A stretch of 64,000 nucleotides of DNA from an uncultured Methanomassiliicoccus sp. (GTDB taxonomy: Archaea > Thermoplasmatota > Thermoplasmata > Methanomassiliicoccales > Methanomassiliicoccaceae). This document shows positions 36,362 to 45,600 of this stretch, in pieces. The notes under the pieces were generated by a model, which saw only the letters and a list, made by a program, of their open reading frames with translations, searched no databases and had not been told where the DNA came from. Position 1 is the stretch's first letter, and each line of letters opens with the position of its first letter. The translations under genes were made by a program, and so were the position numbers. The stretch spans positions 1 through 64,000 of the forward strand of contig CALUEU010000003.1 in assembly GCA_944319735.1 (NCBI GenBank). Reading direction: 5' to 3'.

Positions 36362-37060
36362 ATGGGTAAGCAACTCAGACAACAGAGACGTGGACGCGGA
36401 GGATCTCAGTATCGCTCCCCAAGCCACAGGCACGTCGGTGACATCAAGTATCCTAGATTGGATGCTTCTACCGGCAAGATTGAAGATTTCGTTCATGCCC
36501 CTGGGAGAAACGGACCTCTAGCAAAAGTTGATTTCAACGGTGAGAAGGTCCTTATGATCGCAGCTGAAGGAATGATGGTCGGAAACAATGTCACATTCGG
36601 TGACAACACCGCAGACCGCATACCTGGAAGTGTCATATCACTTTCAAACATTCCTGAAGGAAGCTTTGTTTACAATATTGAAGGACAGCCCGGAGACGGT
36701 GGAAAATTCGTGCGCACAGCAGGTACCTCCGCAACCGTCGTCAGCAGAGGCAACAAAGTAGTTCTCCTCATGCCTTCCGGTGAGTTCAAATCATTCGATC
36801 CCCGCTGCCGTGCAACAATCGGTGTTGTAGCTGGTGGCGGTTTGAAAGAAAAACCATTCGCTAAATCAGGTAACAAATATCACGCATACCGCAGCAAGAG
36901 TAAGGCCTATTTCAAGGTGAAAGGTATCGCCATGAACGCTGTAGACCACCCACATGGTGGTGGAGGTCACCCACACGTTGGTGTCCCGAGCACAGTAAGT
37001 AGGAACGCTGCTCCTGGACGTAAGGTAGGACGCCTGTCTCCTAAGAGAAGGAGGAAGTGA
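36362..37060 (+). CDS. rpl2: Ribosomal protein uL2
   Basis: Needed for subunit association and peptidyl transfer. 232 residues: basic start GKQLRQQRRGRGGSQYRSPS, the conserved AMNAVDHPHGGGGHPHVG with its catalytic-centre histidine (near 205), and a basic C-terminus. Complete. Confidence 0.98.
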   Translation: MGKQLRQQRRGRGGSQYRSPSHRHVGDIKYPRLDASTGKIEDFVHAPGRNGPLAKVDFNGEKVLMIAAEGMMVGNNVTFGDNTADRIPGSVISLSNIPEGSFVYNIEGQPGDGGKFVRTAGTSATVVSRGNKVVLLMPSGEFKSFDPRCRATIGVVAGGGLKEKPFAKSGNKYHAYRSKSKAYFKVKGIAMNAVDHPHGGGGHPHVGVPSTVSRNAAPGRKVGRLSPKRRRK

Positions 37061-37064
37061 TCAT

Positions 37065-37529
37065 ATGGCAAAAGCTACTAAATATGGCAATCCAAAATCT
37101 GCACGCAGAAAGCAGCGTAAGAAGAAGGGAGGCATTGCCGCCCGCAGGAAGAAGGAGTTCACCTATCGTGGATATTCCATGGAGGAGTTACTCGAGATGC
37201 CTTTCGATGAGATGGTATCATTGCTGCCTTGCAGAATCCGCAGGACCCTTGGAAGGGGAATGAATGACGAGCAGAGCACTGCTTTTGAGACTCTCAGAAC
37301 AAGCGACAAAGAGATCATCAAGACTCACCGCCGTGACGTTCCAATTATACCACAGTTCGTTGGCAAGAGAGTTTCAGTTTACAATGGAAAAGAATTCATT
37401 GAGTTTGAAATCAAGCCCGAGATGATCGGACACTTTACCGGTGAATTCAGTATGACTAGAGGAGATGTCAAGCACTCCGGACCTGGTGTAGGTGCTACCA
37501 GAGGTTCCAAGTTCTTGCCGCTGAAGTGA
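37065..37529 (+). CDS. rps19: Ribosomal protein uS19
   Basis: Head protein of the small subunit. 154 residues; archaeal N-terminal extension rich in K/R (SARRKQRKKKGGIAARRKKE), then FTYRGYSMEELLEMPFDEM, THRRDVPIIPQFVGK and the final GVGATRGSKFLPLK. Starts four bases after rpl2. Confidence 0.98.
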   Translation: MAKATKYGNPKSARRKQRKKKGGIAARRKKEFTYRGYSMEELLEMPFDEMVSLLPCRIRRTLGRGMNDEQSTAFETLRTSDKEIIKTHRRDVPIIPQFVGKRVSVYNGKEFIEFEIKPEMIGHFTGEFSMTRGDVKHSGPGVGATRGSKFLPLK

Positions 37530-37539
37530 GGTTGATTAA

Positions 37540-37986
37540 ATGGCTGGATATACACAATATGCTAACCCTGATGTAACCTCCAAGGCGATTGGCAAAGAAA
37601 TGCCAATCTCCCCTAAAGACTCAAGAGAAATCTGCCGTATGATCAGGGGCAAGAAGGTAAACGTAGCTATCCAAATGCTGGAAGAAGTAATCGACCTCAA
37701 GAGGCCTGTTCCTTTCAAGCGCTACAATTCCGGTGTTGCCCACAAACCAAACGTGGGACCTGGAAGATACCCTAAGAAATCTGCACAAGCTATCCTCGGC
37801 GTCATTGAAAGCGCCAAGCACAATGCAGAATACAAGGGCCTCGACGCAGACAACATGAGGATTACCGTAATCGCAGCAACCCTTGGTCGCACAATTCCTG
37901 GATACATGCCCCGTGCTCACGGTCGCAGTACCCAGTGGAATCATCAGACCGTAAACATCGAAGTAATTCTTGAGGAGGTTGAGTGA
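37540..37986 (+). CDS. rpl22: Ribosomal protein uL22
   Basis: Tunnel and surface protein of the large subunit, 148 residues. Landmarks are GKEMPISPKDSREICRMIRGK, PVPFKRYNSGVAHK and the terminal PRAHGRSTQWNHQTVNIEVI that reaches into the tunnel. Its stop lies just before the chosen rps3 ATG. Confidence 0.98.
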   Translation: MAGYTQYANPDVTSKAIGKEMPISPKDSREICRMIRGKKVNVAIQMLEEVIDLKRPVPFKRYNSGVAHKPNVGPGRYPKKSAQAILGVIESAKHNAEYKGLDADNMRITVIAATLGRTIPGYMPRAHGRSTQWNHQTVNIEVILEEVE

Positions 37987-37988
37987 AC

Positions 37989-38780
37989 ATGGCAAGCGAA
38001 AGGAAATTTATCGCTGAGAACACACGCAGGGTTCTTCTCAAGGAATACCTGATGAAAGAAGTCACAAGAGCCGGTTTCGGAGGTCTTGATGTCCAGCGTA
38101 CTCCTATGGGTACAAGGGTCACACTCATCACAGAGCGTCCAGGTATCATCATCGGACGCCGTGGTGCAGCTATCAAAAACCTCACCCGTGCTATTGAGGA
38201 AGACTTCAACTTCGACAACCCTCAGGTAGAGGTCCAGGAAGTTGACAATCCTAACCTGAACGCTCAGATTATGGCTGAAAAACTAGCATTCGCCTTAGAA
38301 CGCGGCTGGCACTTCAGACGTGCAGGCCACTCTACAATCCGCAGAGTCATGGACAGCGGTGCTCGTGGATGCCACATTATCGTTGCCGGTAAACTCACCG
38401 GTCAGAGACACAGAACTGAGAAATTCAAAGAGGGATACATAAAATTCTGTGGCGAACCAAAGATCCAGGATGTTGACAAAGGCTACGCAGTAGCAAAACT
38501 CAAACCCGGTGTAATTGGTGTCACAGTTGAGATTATGCGCCCCAATTCCAAACTGCCTGATGAGATTGACGTTACATCTCCAGCTGAGGCAGTAGAAAAA
38601 TTCCCAGAATTAGCAGCACTCATGGAGAAGAAGGACGATTTCCGTCCAGTTGAACTCAAGAGTGAGGCACCTGTGGAAGAACCTGTCGAGGAACCAGCAG
38701 CCGAACCAGTTGAGGCAGAGGCTCCAGTGGCAGAAGAACCCCAGATTGAAGAAACTGAAAACCAGGGAGGTGAGCAGTAA
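37989..38780 (+). CDS. rps3: Ribosomal protein uS3
   Basis: Small-subunit protein at the mRNA entry site with a KH domain (ITERPGIIIGRRGAAIKNLT, residues ~45-64) and a C-terminal S3 domain (GEPKIQDVDKGYAVAKLKPG). The last ~35 residues form a Glu/Pro/Ala-rich acidic tail unlike the basic body. ATG 37989 is chosen; GTG 37983, overlapping the rpl22 stop, is an alternative. GGAGG lies at 37974-37978. Confidence 0.97.
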   Translation: MASERKFIAENTRRVLLKEYLMKEVTRAGFGGLDVQRTPMGTRVTLITERPGIIIGRRGAAIKNLTRAIEEDFNFDNPQVEVQEVDNPNLNAQIMAEKLAFALERGWHFRRAGHSTIRRVMDSGARGCHIIVAGKLTGQRHRTEKFKEGYIKFCGEPKIQDVDKGYAVAKLKPGVIGVTVEIMRPNSKLPDEIDVTSPAEAVEKFPELAALMEKKDDFRPVELKSEAPVEEPVEEPAAEPVEAEAPVAEEPQIEETENQGGEQ

Positions 38781-38983
38781 TGGCACTTCTCAGGACTTCA
38801 GAGATCAGGGAAATGACTGCTGAAGAGCGGTCAAAAACACTAGCAGAGCTCCGAGGCGAACTAATGCACGAACGCGGGACCGCTGCCATGGGTGGTGCTC
38901 CTGCCAACCCCGGAAAAATCAGGGCCCTTAGGACAAACATTGCTAGGATCCAAACCATCCAGAAGGAGGAGGAGAAGAACTAA
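38780..38983 (+). CDS. rpl29: Ribosomal protein uL29
   Basis: Small two-helix protein near the tunnel exit, 67 residues: LRTSEIREMTAEERSKTL, then LMHERGTAAMGGAPANPGKI and IRALRTNIARIQTI. Start and stop both overlap their neighbours by one base (TAATG). Confidence 0.96.
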   Translation: MALLRTSEIREMTAEERSKTLAELRGELMHERGTAAMGGAPANPGKIRALRTNIARIQTIQKEEEKN

Positions 38984-39282
38984 TGGCGGAAATTTGTCCG
39001 GTATGTGGGCTACCCAAAGAGCTGTGCATGTGTGAAGAAATCGCACGCGAGCAGCAAACAGTTAGAATAAGCACAGATAGCAGGCGTTATGGAAAAATCG
39101 TCACCGTTGTCGAAGGCATCGATGAGAATGATATTGACATGGACGACCTCGCAAAGAAATTAAAAAGCAAGTGTGCTGCAGGCGGTACTGTCAAAGAAGG
39201 ACGTATCGAGCTCCAGGGTGACCATAAGAAGAAGGTCAAAGAAGTCCTCGAACAGATGGGCTTCAAAACGGACGTAAGATGA
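38983..39282 (+). CDS. Translation initiation factor aIF1 (SUI1)
   Basis: Start-codon selection factor, 99 residues. N-terminal zinc-like CPVCGLPKELCMC (~5-17) and the SUI1 core (KIVTVVEGIDENDIDMDDLA; CAAGGTVKEGRIELQGDH). Usual position between L29 and the RNase P subunit in archaea. Its discrimination matters here because two genes in this window seem to use CTG or ATT starts. Confidence 0.95.
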   Translation: MAEICPVCGLPKELCMCEEIAREQQTVRISTDSRRYGKIVTVVEGIDENDIDMDDLAKKLKSKCAAGGTVKEGRIELQGDHKKKVKEVLEQMGFKTDVR

Positions 39283-39539
39283 AAGTGAATAAGAGGAATC
39301 TCATGAGGTCGGAATTCATTGGTATGGATGTAGAAGTTCAGTCTCTCGGCTGCGGAAATTTCTGCGGTGCGATCGTAGACGAATCAAAGAATACATTCAC
39401 CATCCGCAAAGGGGACAGGGAAGTAACAGTTCCCAAGTCCAGTAGCGAATTCCTGTTCACATACCAGGGCGAATCCGTCCTGATTCATGGATCGGAGATC
39501 CAGTACCGACCTGAGGATCGGATTAAAAAAATAAGGTGA
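39279..39539 (+). CDS. rnp1: Ribonuclease P protein component 1 (Rpp29/Pop4)
   Basis: Protein subunit of archaeal RNase P, with an Sm-like barrel: [21 protein letters not shown] and the strand [16 protein letters not shown]. 86 residues, usual length. Overlaps aIF1 by four bases (ATGA). Confidence 0.93.
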   Translation: MKVNKRNLMRSEFIGMDVEVQSLGCGNFCGAIVDESKNTFTIRKGDREVTVPKSSSEFLFTYQGESVLIHGSEIQYRPEDRIKKIR

Positions 39540-39544
39540 TCCCA

Positions 39545-39874
39545 ATGGCTAACGAAGTCAAGGATATCGGAATCGATGTTAAATCTCCAGAGGCTACCTG
39601 CAGCGATAAGCACTGCCCATTCCACGGCGAATTATCACTCAGAGGCCAAATCATCGAAGGGGTTGTCGTCTCAACAAAGATGGGCAAAACTGCGGTGGTG
39701 GAGCGTAACTATCTGAATTATGTAGAGAAGTATGAAAGATATGAGAAGAGAACAAGCCGTTACTCAGCTCACAATCCTCCATGTTTGGATGTGAAAGTCG
39801 GCGACCATGTAAAAATCATGGAATGCCGCCAGCTGAGCAAGACTGTCTCTTTCGTGATCGTTGAAAAGAGGTAA
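39545..39874 (+). CDS. rps17: Ribosomal protein uS17
   Basis: Small-subunit OB-fold protein. 109 residues; the archaeal N-terminal part with [16 protein letters not shown], then [17 protein letters not shown] and [27 protein letters not shown] directly before ATG 39545 decides the start; GTG 39536 would add three residues and is less likely. Confidence 0.97.
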   Translation: MANEVKDIGIDVKSPEATCSDKHCPFHGELSLRGQIIEGVVVSTKMGKTAVVERNYLNYVEKYERYEKRTSRYSAHNPPCLDVKVGDHVKIMECRQLSKTVSFVIVEKR

Positions 39875-39879
39875 TGACA

Positions 39880-40278
39880 ATGAAAGGTATTGCCGGAAGA
39901 CAGACTCACGGATCCCAAACCGGAACCGTGCTCAACGTTATCGACAACACGGGCGCTAAAACGATCGCGATCATCACAGTTCCCAGGTACCATGGTACAA
40001 GCCGCAGGTACCCCAAGGCTGGTGTAGGTGACATAGTTATTGCGTCCGTGAAGAAAGGTACTCCAGAAATGAGACGTCAGGTTGTATATGCCGTCATTGT
40101 ACGTCAGCGCAGGCCATTCCGCCGTGCAGATGGAATGATGATTTCATTCGAAGACAACGCCGCCGTTATCACCACGGAGGAAGGCGAGACTAAAGGTACA
40201 GATATCAAAGGGCCTGTAGCAAGAGAAGCCGCAGAAAGATGGCCTCGTATTGCTGCCACAGCCTCCACGATCATCTGA
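39880..40278 (+). CDS. rpl14: Ribosomal protein uL14
   Basis: Intersubunit-bridge protein, 132 residues: LNVIDNTGAKTIAIITV, the basic loop and PVAREAAERWPRIAATASTII at the end, all archaeal. ATG 39880 has AGAGGT seven bases upstream; ATG 39874, overlapping the rps17 stop, would add two residues. Confidence 0.97.
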   Translation: MKGIAGRQTHGSQTGTVLNVIDNTGAKTIAIITVPRYHGTSRRYPKAGVGDIVIASVKKGTPEMRRQVVYAVIVRQRRPFRRADGMMISFEDNAAVITTEEGETKGTDIKGPVAREAAERWPRIAATASTII

Positions 40279-40287
40279 GGTGAAAAT

Positions 40288-40662
40288 ATGGTACAGAGTA
40301 GCAAAACCCGTAAACAAAGAAAGGCCTTCTACAACGCACCTACTCACATCCGCAGAAAGATGGTCTCTTCTCACCTCAGTGACGAACTACGCAAGGATCT
40401 GAGAATCCATGCTGTACAGGTCGTCAAAGGTGACACTGTAAGAGTAATGCGTGGTGACGAGGACGTCGTTGATGTTGAAGGAAAGGTTACACACGTTGAT
40501 ACAAAGAGTGGCAGGATCGTAATCGAAGGAGTAACCATCGCTAAAGCAGATGGAACCATGGTTGCACGTCCAGTTCACGCTTCCAAAGTAGAAATTACAA
40601 AACTTAACCTATCTGACCCAATGCGCAAAGAGAGTCTCTCCAAGAAGGAGGTTTCACAATGA
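40288..40662 (+). CDS. rpl24: Ribosomal protein uL24
   Basis: Early assembly protein of the large subunit, 124 residues, KOW motif in GDTVRVMRGDEDVVDVEGKV (~50-69), preceded by the archaeal APTHIRRKMVSSHLSDELRK. GAGGTGAAA before the ATG. Overlaps rps4e by four bases. Confidence 0.97.
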   Translation: MVQSSKTRKQRKAFYNAPTHIRRKMVSSHLSDELRKDLRIHAVQVVKGDTVRVMRGDEDVVDVEGKVTHVDTKSGRIVIEGVTIAKADGTMVARPVHASKVEITKLNLSDPMRKESLSKKEVSQ

Positions 40663-41369
40663 GCAATGAAATGAAAAGATTGACCGCGCCTAGGAGCTGG
40701 CCGGTAAAGAGGAAAACCTCTACTTGGATTACAAAACCCTCTCCTGGTGCACACTCACTCGAAGAGAGCATACCTGTAACTGTAGTTATGAGGGATATGC
40801 TTGGTCTTGCAGAGACTGCTAAAGAAGTTCGTCTCATGCTTCAGAAGAAAATGATCAAGATTGACGGTAAGACCGCACGCAGCCCTAAACAAGGAATGGG
40901 TCTGATGGATGTCTTAGGCCTGCCGACAATTAACTCATATTACCGCATGGTCCTCGATAAGAGGGGAAAACTCCAGATGGTAAAGATCTCTGAAGAGGAA
41001 GCCAGCTGGAAGCTTGCCCGTATCGATGACAAGAAAACAATCACAGGCGGAAAGACACAGTTGAATCTCCATGACGGAAGAAACATTGTTCTGGACGCTA
41101 ACCAGTACAAAACTGGCGATGTATTAAAGATCACAATTCCCGAACAGAAAATCCTTGCATCCTATTCTCTTGAGAAAGGAAACACCGCACTGATCACATC
41201 TGGTGCAAATGTAGGAAACATCGCTGTTGTTGAGGAATATGAGATAACAAGGTTACCTTCTGAGAACCTCGTAAAGTTCACAGATGGAAAGTACACCACA
41301 AAATGCAACGTGTTCATCGTCGGAAACAAAGCTTCCGAGATCGCGCTGCCTGAGGAGGCAGTTCTATGA
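40659..41369 (+). CDS. rps4e: Ribosomal protein eS4
   Basis: Archaeal/eukaryotic small-subunit protein of 236 residues. It has MKRLTAPRSWPVKRK at the N-terminus, an S4-like RNA-binding segment (KKMIKIDGKTARSPKQGMGLMD), a central eS4 domain, and a KOW-like C-terminal part (GANVGNIAVVEEYEI). Overlaps rpl5 by four bases. Confidence 0.97.
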   Translation: MSNEMKRLTAPRSWPVKRKTSTWITKPSPGAHSLEESIPVTVVMRDMLGLAETAKEVRLMLQKKMIKIDGKTARSPKQGMGLMDVLGLPTINSYYRMVLDKRGKLQMVKISEEEASWKLARIDDKKTITGGKTQLNLHDGRNIVLDANQYKTGDVLKITIPEQKILASYSLEKGNTALITSGANVGNIAVVEEYEITRLPSENLVKFTDGKYTTKCNVFIVGNKASEIALPEEAVL

Positions 41370-41881
41370 GCAGCGATGTAATGCGTGTACCTCGTATTGA
41401 AAAAGTCGTTGTAAACATCGGTGTCGGAGAAGCTGGAGAACGTCTGAACAAAGCTCAGAAAGTTCTCAACATGGTTACCGAACAGACACCAGTGATTACA
41501 ACAGCCAAAGTCACCAACCGTGACTTGGGTGTAAGAAATGGAATGCCAATCGGATGCAAAGTCACCCTCAGGGGAGAAGCGGCTTCAAAATTCCTGATAA
41601 AAGCATTGTCAATCAGGGAAGGAAGGGTTGCAGCATATTCCTTTGATAAAGAGGGAAACATGTCATTTGGTATCTCTGATTATACCGACTTCGAAGGTAT
41701 GAAATACGACCCTGAAATCGGAATATTCGGAATGGACATCAGCGTGGTATTTATGAGGCCAGGCTACAGGGTGTCCAAAAGGCGCATCATGCCAAAGAAA
41801 GTCCCTGCACATCACCGTGTTACCAGGGATGAGGCCATCAATTTCATGAAAACCCAATACAACGTTGAGGTGGTCGAGTGA
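41366..41881 (+). CDS. rpl5: Ribosomal protein uL5
   Basis: 5S-rRNA-binding protein of the central protuberance, 171 residues: [60 protein letters not shown] overlap with the next gene, rps14. Confidence 0.98.
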   Translation: MSSDVMRVPRIEKVVVNIGVGEAGERLNKAQKVLNMVTEQTPVITTAKVTNRDLGVRNGMPIGCKVTLRGEAASKFLIKALSIREGRVAAYSFDKEGNMSFGISDYTDFEGMKYDPEIGIFGMDISVVFMRPGYRVSKRRIMPKKVPAHHRVTRDEAINFMKTQYNVEVVE

Positions 41882-42024
41882 AGACAAAGAAAGAGTTCGG
41901 ACGAAAGAAAGGCTGCCAGCGTTGCGGAAGGAAGCGCGGTATCGTGCGCCGCTATGGCATGCATCTCTGCAGGCAATGCTTCCGTGAGGTTGCACCAGAG
42001 ATTGGATTTAAAAAATATAGCTGA
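41878..42024 (+). CDS. rps14: Ribosomal protein uS14 (zinc-binding)
   Basis: A 48-codon gene that starts with GTG inside the end of rpl5 (GTGA overlap) and is easily missed. It encodes a basic protein beginning [18 protein letters not shown] and ending EIGFKKYS. Two cysteine pairs, CQRC and CRQC, form the zinc site of type-Z uS14. Position between L5 and S8 is the standard one. Confidence 0.96.
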   Translation: MKTKKEFGRKKGCQRCGRKRGIVRRYGMHLCRQCFREVAPEIGFKKYS

Positions 42025-42034
42025 GGTGATATAA

Positions 42035-42424
42035 ATGCAAAGCGATCCACTTAACGACGCAATGTCGACCATCAAAAACGCAGCCTCAGTTGGTAAGAGT
42101 GAATGCACCATCTGCCCATCTTCCAAATTAATCGGAAGAGTCCTCAAAGTTATGCAGGAATACGGCTACATCAACCAGTTTGAGTTCGTCGAAGACGGCA
42201 AAGCTGGATTATTCAAGATTAGCTTAGATGGTAAGATCAACGACTGCGGTGTAATCAAGCCAAGGCACTCAGTGCAGAAGAACGACTTAGAACGCTTCGA
42301 GTCCAGGTACCTGCCCGCTCAGGACTTTGGTGTACTCATACTAACAACCACAGCTGGTGTAGTGAGCCACACTAAAGCAAAAGAGATGGGTGTAGGCGGA
42401 AAACTCCTAGCCTACGTATACTGA
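42035..42424 (+). CDS. rps8: Ribosomal protein uS8
   Basis: Primary binder of the 16S central domain, 129 residues: [20 protein letters not shown] at the start, the ending [20 protein letters not shown] and [17 protein letters not shown] is 6-13 bases before the ATG. Confidence 0.98.
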   Translation: MQSDPLNDAMSTIKNAASVGKSECTICPSSKLIGRVLKVMQEYGYINQFEFVEDGKAGLFKISLDGKINDCGVIKPRHSVQKNDLERFESRYLPAQDFGVLILTTTAGVVSHTKAKEMGVGGKLLAYVY

Positions 42425-42433
42425 GGGAGTAAA

Positions 42434-42988
42434 ATGACACTTGCTGGAATAATTGAAGAAACAATAGAGTTGCCAAAGGGCGTCAGCGCTTCCATCAGTG
42501 ACGAAGCCGTCGTGACAATCAATGGACCCAAAGGGAAATTGGAGAGGGATTTCTTCAATCCTAAGACTAAGGTGGTCTTAAATGGAGATCACATTGTAGT
42601 CAGCTGCAAATTCCCTAAAGTGAAGGACAAAGCCATGATAGGCACCTTTGCTTCCCATATCAGAAACATGATTGAAGGTGTAACCCTTGGATTTGAGTAT
42701 GAAATGAAAATTGTCTACTCTCACTTCCCTATGAAGACATCCATCAAAGGAGACACATTTATCATTGAGAATTTCATTGGAGAGCGTTCCCCACGTAACG
42801 CTAAAATCTATCCTGGCGTTAAAGTTCAGGTAAAGGGTGCAGATGTATCCGTTACCGGAATTGATCTAGAAGCCGTCAGTCAGACAGCAGCCAACATCGA
42901 GAGAGCCACCCACATCAAAGGCTACGATCCTAGGGTGTTCCAGGATGGAATTTACATAACCTCTAAAGGAAAGAAGGTGAGCCAATGA
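42434..42988 (+). CDS. rpl6: Ribosomal protein uL6
   Basis: Large-subunit protein near the sarcin-ricin loop, 184 residues with two tandem L6 folds. INGPKGKLERDFFNP marks the first; GERSPRNAKIYPGVKVQVKG and FQDGIYITSKGKK mark the second. Overlaps rpl32e by four bases. Confidence 0.97.
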   Translation: MTLAGIIEETIELPKGVSASISDEAVVTINGPKGKLERDFFNPKTKVVLNGDHIVVSCKFPKVKDKAMIGTFASHIRNMIEGVTLGFEYEMKIVYSHFPMKTSIKGDTFIIENFIGERSPRNAKIYPGVKVQVKGADVSVTGIDLEAVSQTAANIERATHIKGYDPRVFQDGIYITSKGKKVSQ

Positions 42989-43467
42989 GTAAGAAAGACA
43001 AAGAACAGCAGGCTGCTGAGGCAGAAGTCGTCGAATCTCAGGTTGTTGAGTCTGGCGATTATGTCGTCAACAAAAAGCCTGAGCTCGACGCTCGTACCAA
43101 AGAGCTGCTTGACCTTCGTTACTATATGAATCACAAGCGTGTGAAGTTCTACCGTCAGGAATGGTTCCGTTTCTCCCGTCTCGGACAGAAATGGAGACGC
43201 CCCCGCGGTATTCACAGCAAAATGCGCAGACACTACAAGTACCGCCCCAATGTGGTCAGTATCGGATACCGCGGTCCCCGCGATGTTCGTGGATATCATC
43301 CATCTGGATTCAAAGAAGTCCTTATTTGGAATACTGAAGACCTCGACCGCATCAACCCTGCCACCGAAGCAGTCAGAATCGGAGGAAGTGTTGGGGCAAA
43401 AAAGAGAACAGCTATTCAGGCAAAAGCTGACACTCTCGGCATCAGAGTATTGAACAGGACGGTGTAA
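42985..43467 (+). CDS. rpl32e: Ribosomal protein eL32
   Basis: Archaeal/eukaryotic large-subunit protein, 160 residues. The conserved core is WFRFSRLGQKWRRPRGIHSK and YRGPRDVRGYHPSGF. An N-terminal acidic extension of about 35 residues (EQQAAEAEVVESQVVE) precedes it. Confidence 0.96.
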   Translation: MSKKDKEQQAAEAEVVESQVVESGDYVVNKKPELDARTKELLDLRYYMNHKRVKFYRQEWFRFSRLGQKWRRPRGIHSKMRRHYKYRPNVVSIGYRGPRDVRGYHPSGFKEVLIWNTEDLDRINPATEAVRIGGSVGAKKRTAIQAKADTLGIRVLNRTV

Positions 43468-43469
43468 AT

Positions 43470-43928
43470 ATGGATCTTAAGAACCAAAAACGCATGGCCG
43501 CCGATATTCTTGGATGTGGTGTCAACCGTGTCTGGATTGATCCTAACAAAATTGAGGAACTGTCTGATGCAATCACTCGTGCAGATATACGCACAGCTAT
43601 TGAATCTGGAACAATCAAAGCTCTTCCCGTCCGTGGAAATTCCCGCGGCCGTATAAGGCACAACCTTGCACAGCGCAAAAAAGGAAGACAGCGCGGTCCT
43701 GGAAGCAGGAAGGGTAAAACTGGAGCTAGATCTCCAAGAAAGAGACGCTGGATCCAAACAATCCGTCCAATCAGGGCAGAATTGAAAGAACTAAGAGACA
43801 CAGGAAAGATTTCCAAACAGACCTACCGTTTGTTTTACAGGAAAGCTAAGGGAGGTCAGTTCAAGAGCCGTAACCACCTGTTGTCACACATGAAAGCCTC
43901 TGGATATTTACAAGAGGAGGAACAGTAA
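43470..43928 (+). CDS. rpl19e: Ribosomal protein eL19
   Basis: Very basic large-subunit protein of 152 residues with a long C-terminal helix. Landmarks are KRMAADILGCGVNRVWIDP, SRGRIRHNLAQRKKGRQRGP and YRKAKGGQFKSRNHL. Lies directly between L32e and L18 as in other archaea. Confidence 0.97.
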   Translation: MDLKNQKRMAADILGCGVNRVWIDPNKIEELSDAITRADIRTAIESGTIKALPVRGNSRGRIRHNLAQRKKGRQRGPGSRKGKTGARSPRKRRWIQTIRPIRAELKELRDTGKISKQTYRLFYRKAKGGQFKSRNHLLSHMKASGYLQEEEQ

Positions 43929-44429
43929 ATGGCAACCGGTCCAAGATACAGGGTAGCTTTCCGCAGAAGAAGGGAAGGCAAAACCGATTACAGGCAGAGA
44001 CAGCGCCTTCTCCGTTCTCATATTCCGAGAGCGGTTGTGCGCATGTCCTCTAAGAACACTTACGTTCAGTTCATCGCTTACGACGAAACAGGAGACAAAA
44101 TTCTCGCTTCAGCCTCATCCAAAGAGCTTGCAAAGTTCGGATGGACAGCAGCAACTGGAAATCTTCCAGCAGCATACCTTACCGGATACTTAGCCGGTCT
44201 GAGGGCTGTCAAAAATGAAGCTGATGAAGCAGTACTTGATATTGGTCTCAGGACGCCAGTAAAGGGAGGCAACATATTCGCCACTCTCAAAGGAATGCTT
44301 GACGCTGGTGTAGACATACCTCACGGAGAGGAAGTGATTCCTTCAGAGGACAGACTCGCAGGCAAGCACATTAATGACGATCTCGAAGCGATGATCGAGG
44401 AAGTCAAGAGCCGTATGGAGGCTGATTAA
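43929..44429 (+). CDS. rpl18: Ribosomal protein uL18
   Basis: 5S rRNA binder, 166 residues: [40 protein letters not shown] and the archaeal late segment [20 protein letters not shown]. The start follows the rpl19e stop with no gap. Confidence 0.97.
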   Translation: MATGPRYRVAFRRRREGKTDYRQRQRLLRSHIPRAVVRMSSKNTYVQFIAYDETGDKILASASSKELAKFGWTAATGNLPAAYLTGYLAGLRAVKNEADEAVLDIGLRTPVKGGNIFATLKGMLDAGVDIPHGEEVIPSEDRLAGKHINDDLEAMIEEVKSRMEAD

Positions 44430-44430
44430 A

Positions 44431-45120
44431 ATGGCCGAATGGACTCCAAAAACAAGATTGGGAAAGATGGTCTTCAGCGGTGAAGTCACCACCATGAGCC
44501 AAGCTCTTGCTACAAAACTCCCTCTGAGAGAACCAGAGATCGTAGATGCTCTTCTTCCAGATCTTAAAGATGAAGTTCTTGATCTCAACATGGTTCAGAG
44601 AATGACTGACTCAGGTCGTAGAGTAAAATTTGCTGTAACCTGTGTAGTAGGAAATGGAGATGGATTTGTTGGAATTGGCCGTGCTAAGGGAAAAGAAGTC
44701 GGGCCGACTATCCGCAAGGCTATCGATAATGCGAAATTGAACATAATTGAAATTAAGAGGGGCTGCGGTTCATGGGAATGCGGCTGCGGTTCAGCACACT
44801 CTCTTCCATTTACAGTTCTGGGAAAATCCGGATCTGTAGAGGTTACATTCAAACCCGCTCCAAGAGGAATCGGTTTGGCTGTAGGAGATGTTGCAAAGAG
44901 CATCCTGCACCTTGCAGGTGTAAAAGACTCCTGGGGATTTGCCCGTGGACACACAAAGACCACTGTCAACTATGCCTTAGCAGTCTTTGACGCTCTCAAA
45001 AGAACTTCAGAAGTCCGTGTATCCGAAGCTCAGGAAAAAGCACTCAAGATCATCAGCGGACCTGCACAGATCCACCAGGACGTCATCTCTGCAGAGGACC
45101 TTCAAGAGAGGGGAGCGTGA
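44431..45120 (+). CDS. rps5: Ribosomal protein uS5
   Basis: Accuracy and mRNA-entry protein, 229 residues. Double-stranded RNA-binding fold with [20 protein letters not shown] (~71-90), then the S5 C-domain with [20 protein letters not shown]. It has the archaeal insert rich in G and C residues ([14 protein letters not shown], ~110-123). Confidence 0.97.
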   Translation: MAEWTPKTRLGKMVFSGEVTTMSQALATKLPLREPEIVDALLPDLKDEVLDLNMVQRMTDSGRRVKFAVTCVVGNGDGFVGIGRAKGKEVGPTIRKAIDNAKLNIIEIKRGCGSWECGCGSAHSLPFTVLGKSGSVEVTFKPAPRGIGLAVGDVAKSILHLAGVKDSWGFARGHTKTTVNYALAVFDALKRTSEVRVSEAQEKALKIISGPAQIHQDVISAEDLQERGA

Positions 45121-45125
45121 TTTAG

Positions 45126-45590
45126 ATGGCATTTGCTGTAATCAGGGTCCGTGGACACAAAAACATCAACAAAGATATCGAGGACACCATGAATATGCTC
45201 CGTCTTACCCGTGTAAACCACTGCGTGATCATTCCAGAGAACGCTGTGATGAAAGGTATGCTTCAAAAGAGCAAAGACTTCATTACCTGGGGAGAAGTTT
45301 CCGAAGAGACTCTCGCCAAGATGATCAAAGTCCGCGGCAAACTCATGGGTGACAAACCTATCGATGATGAATACGTGTCACAGAATTCACAATTCGCTTC
45401 AATAGACGAATTTGTAAAGAGTGTAGTGAACGATGAGGTCAAGTACGCCTCACTTAAGGACGTCAAACCTATCTTCAGGCTCCACCCTCCAAGGCAGGGA
45501 TATGAAGCTGTAAAGAAGGACATCAAAACCCACGGTTCCTTGGGATACCGCGGCGAGAAGATCAACGCCCTTATCGAGAAAATGCTGTGA
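45126..45590 (+). CDS. rpl30: Ribosomal protein uL30
   Basis: Large-subunit protein of 154 residues, the long archaeal form. It begins FAVIRVRGHKNINKDIEDTM, contains TWGEVSEETLAKMIKVRGK and ends with FRLHPPRQGYEAVKKDIKTH...GSLGYRG. Confidence 0.97.
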   Translation: MAFAVIRVRGHKNINKDIEDTMNMLRLTRVNHCVIIPENAVMKGMLQKSKDFITWGEVSEETLAKMIKVRGKLMGDKPIDDEYVSQNSQFASIDEFVKSVVNDEVKYASLKDVKPIFRLHPPRQGYEAVKKDIKTHGSLGYRGEKINALIEKML

Positions 45591-45600
45591 GGTGGAAAAA

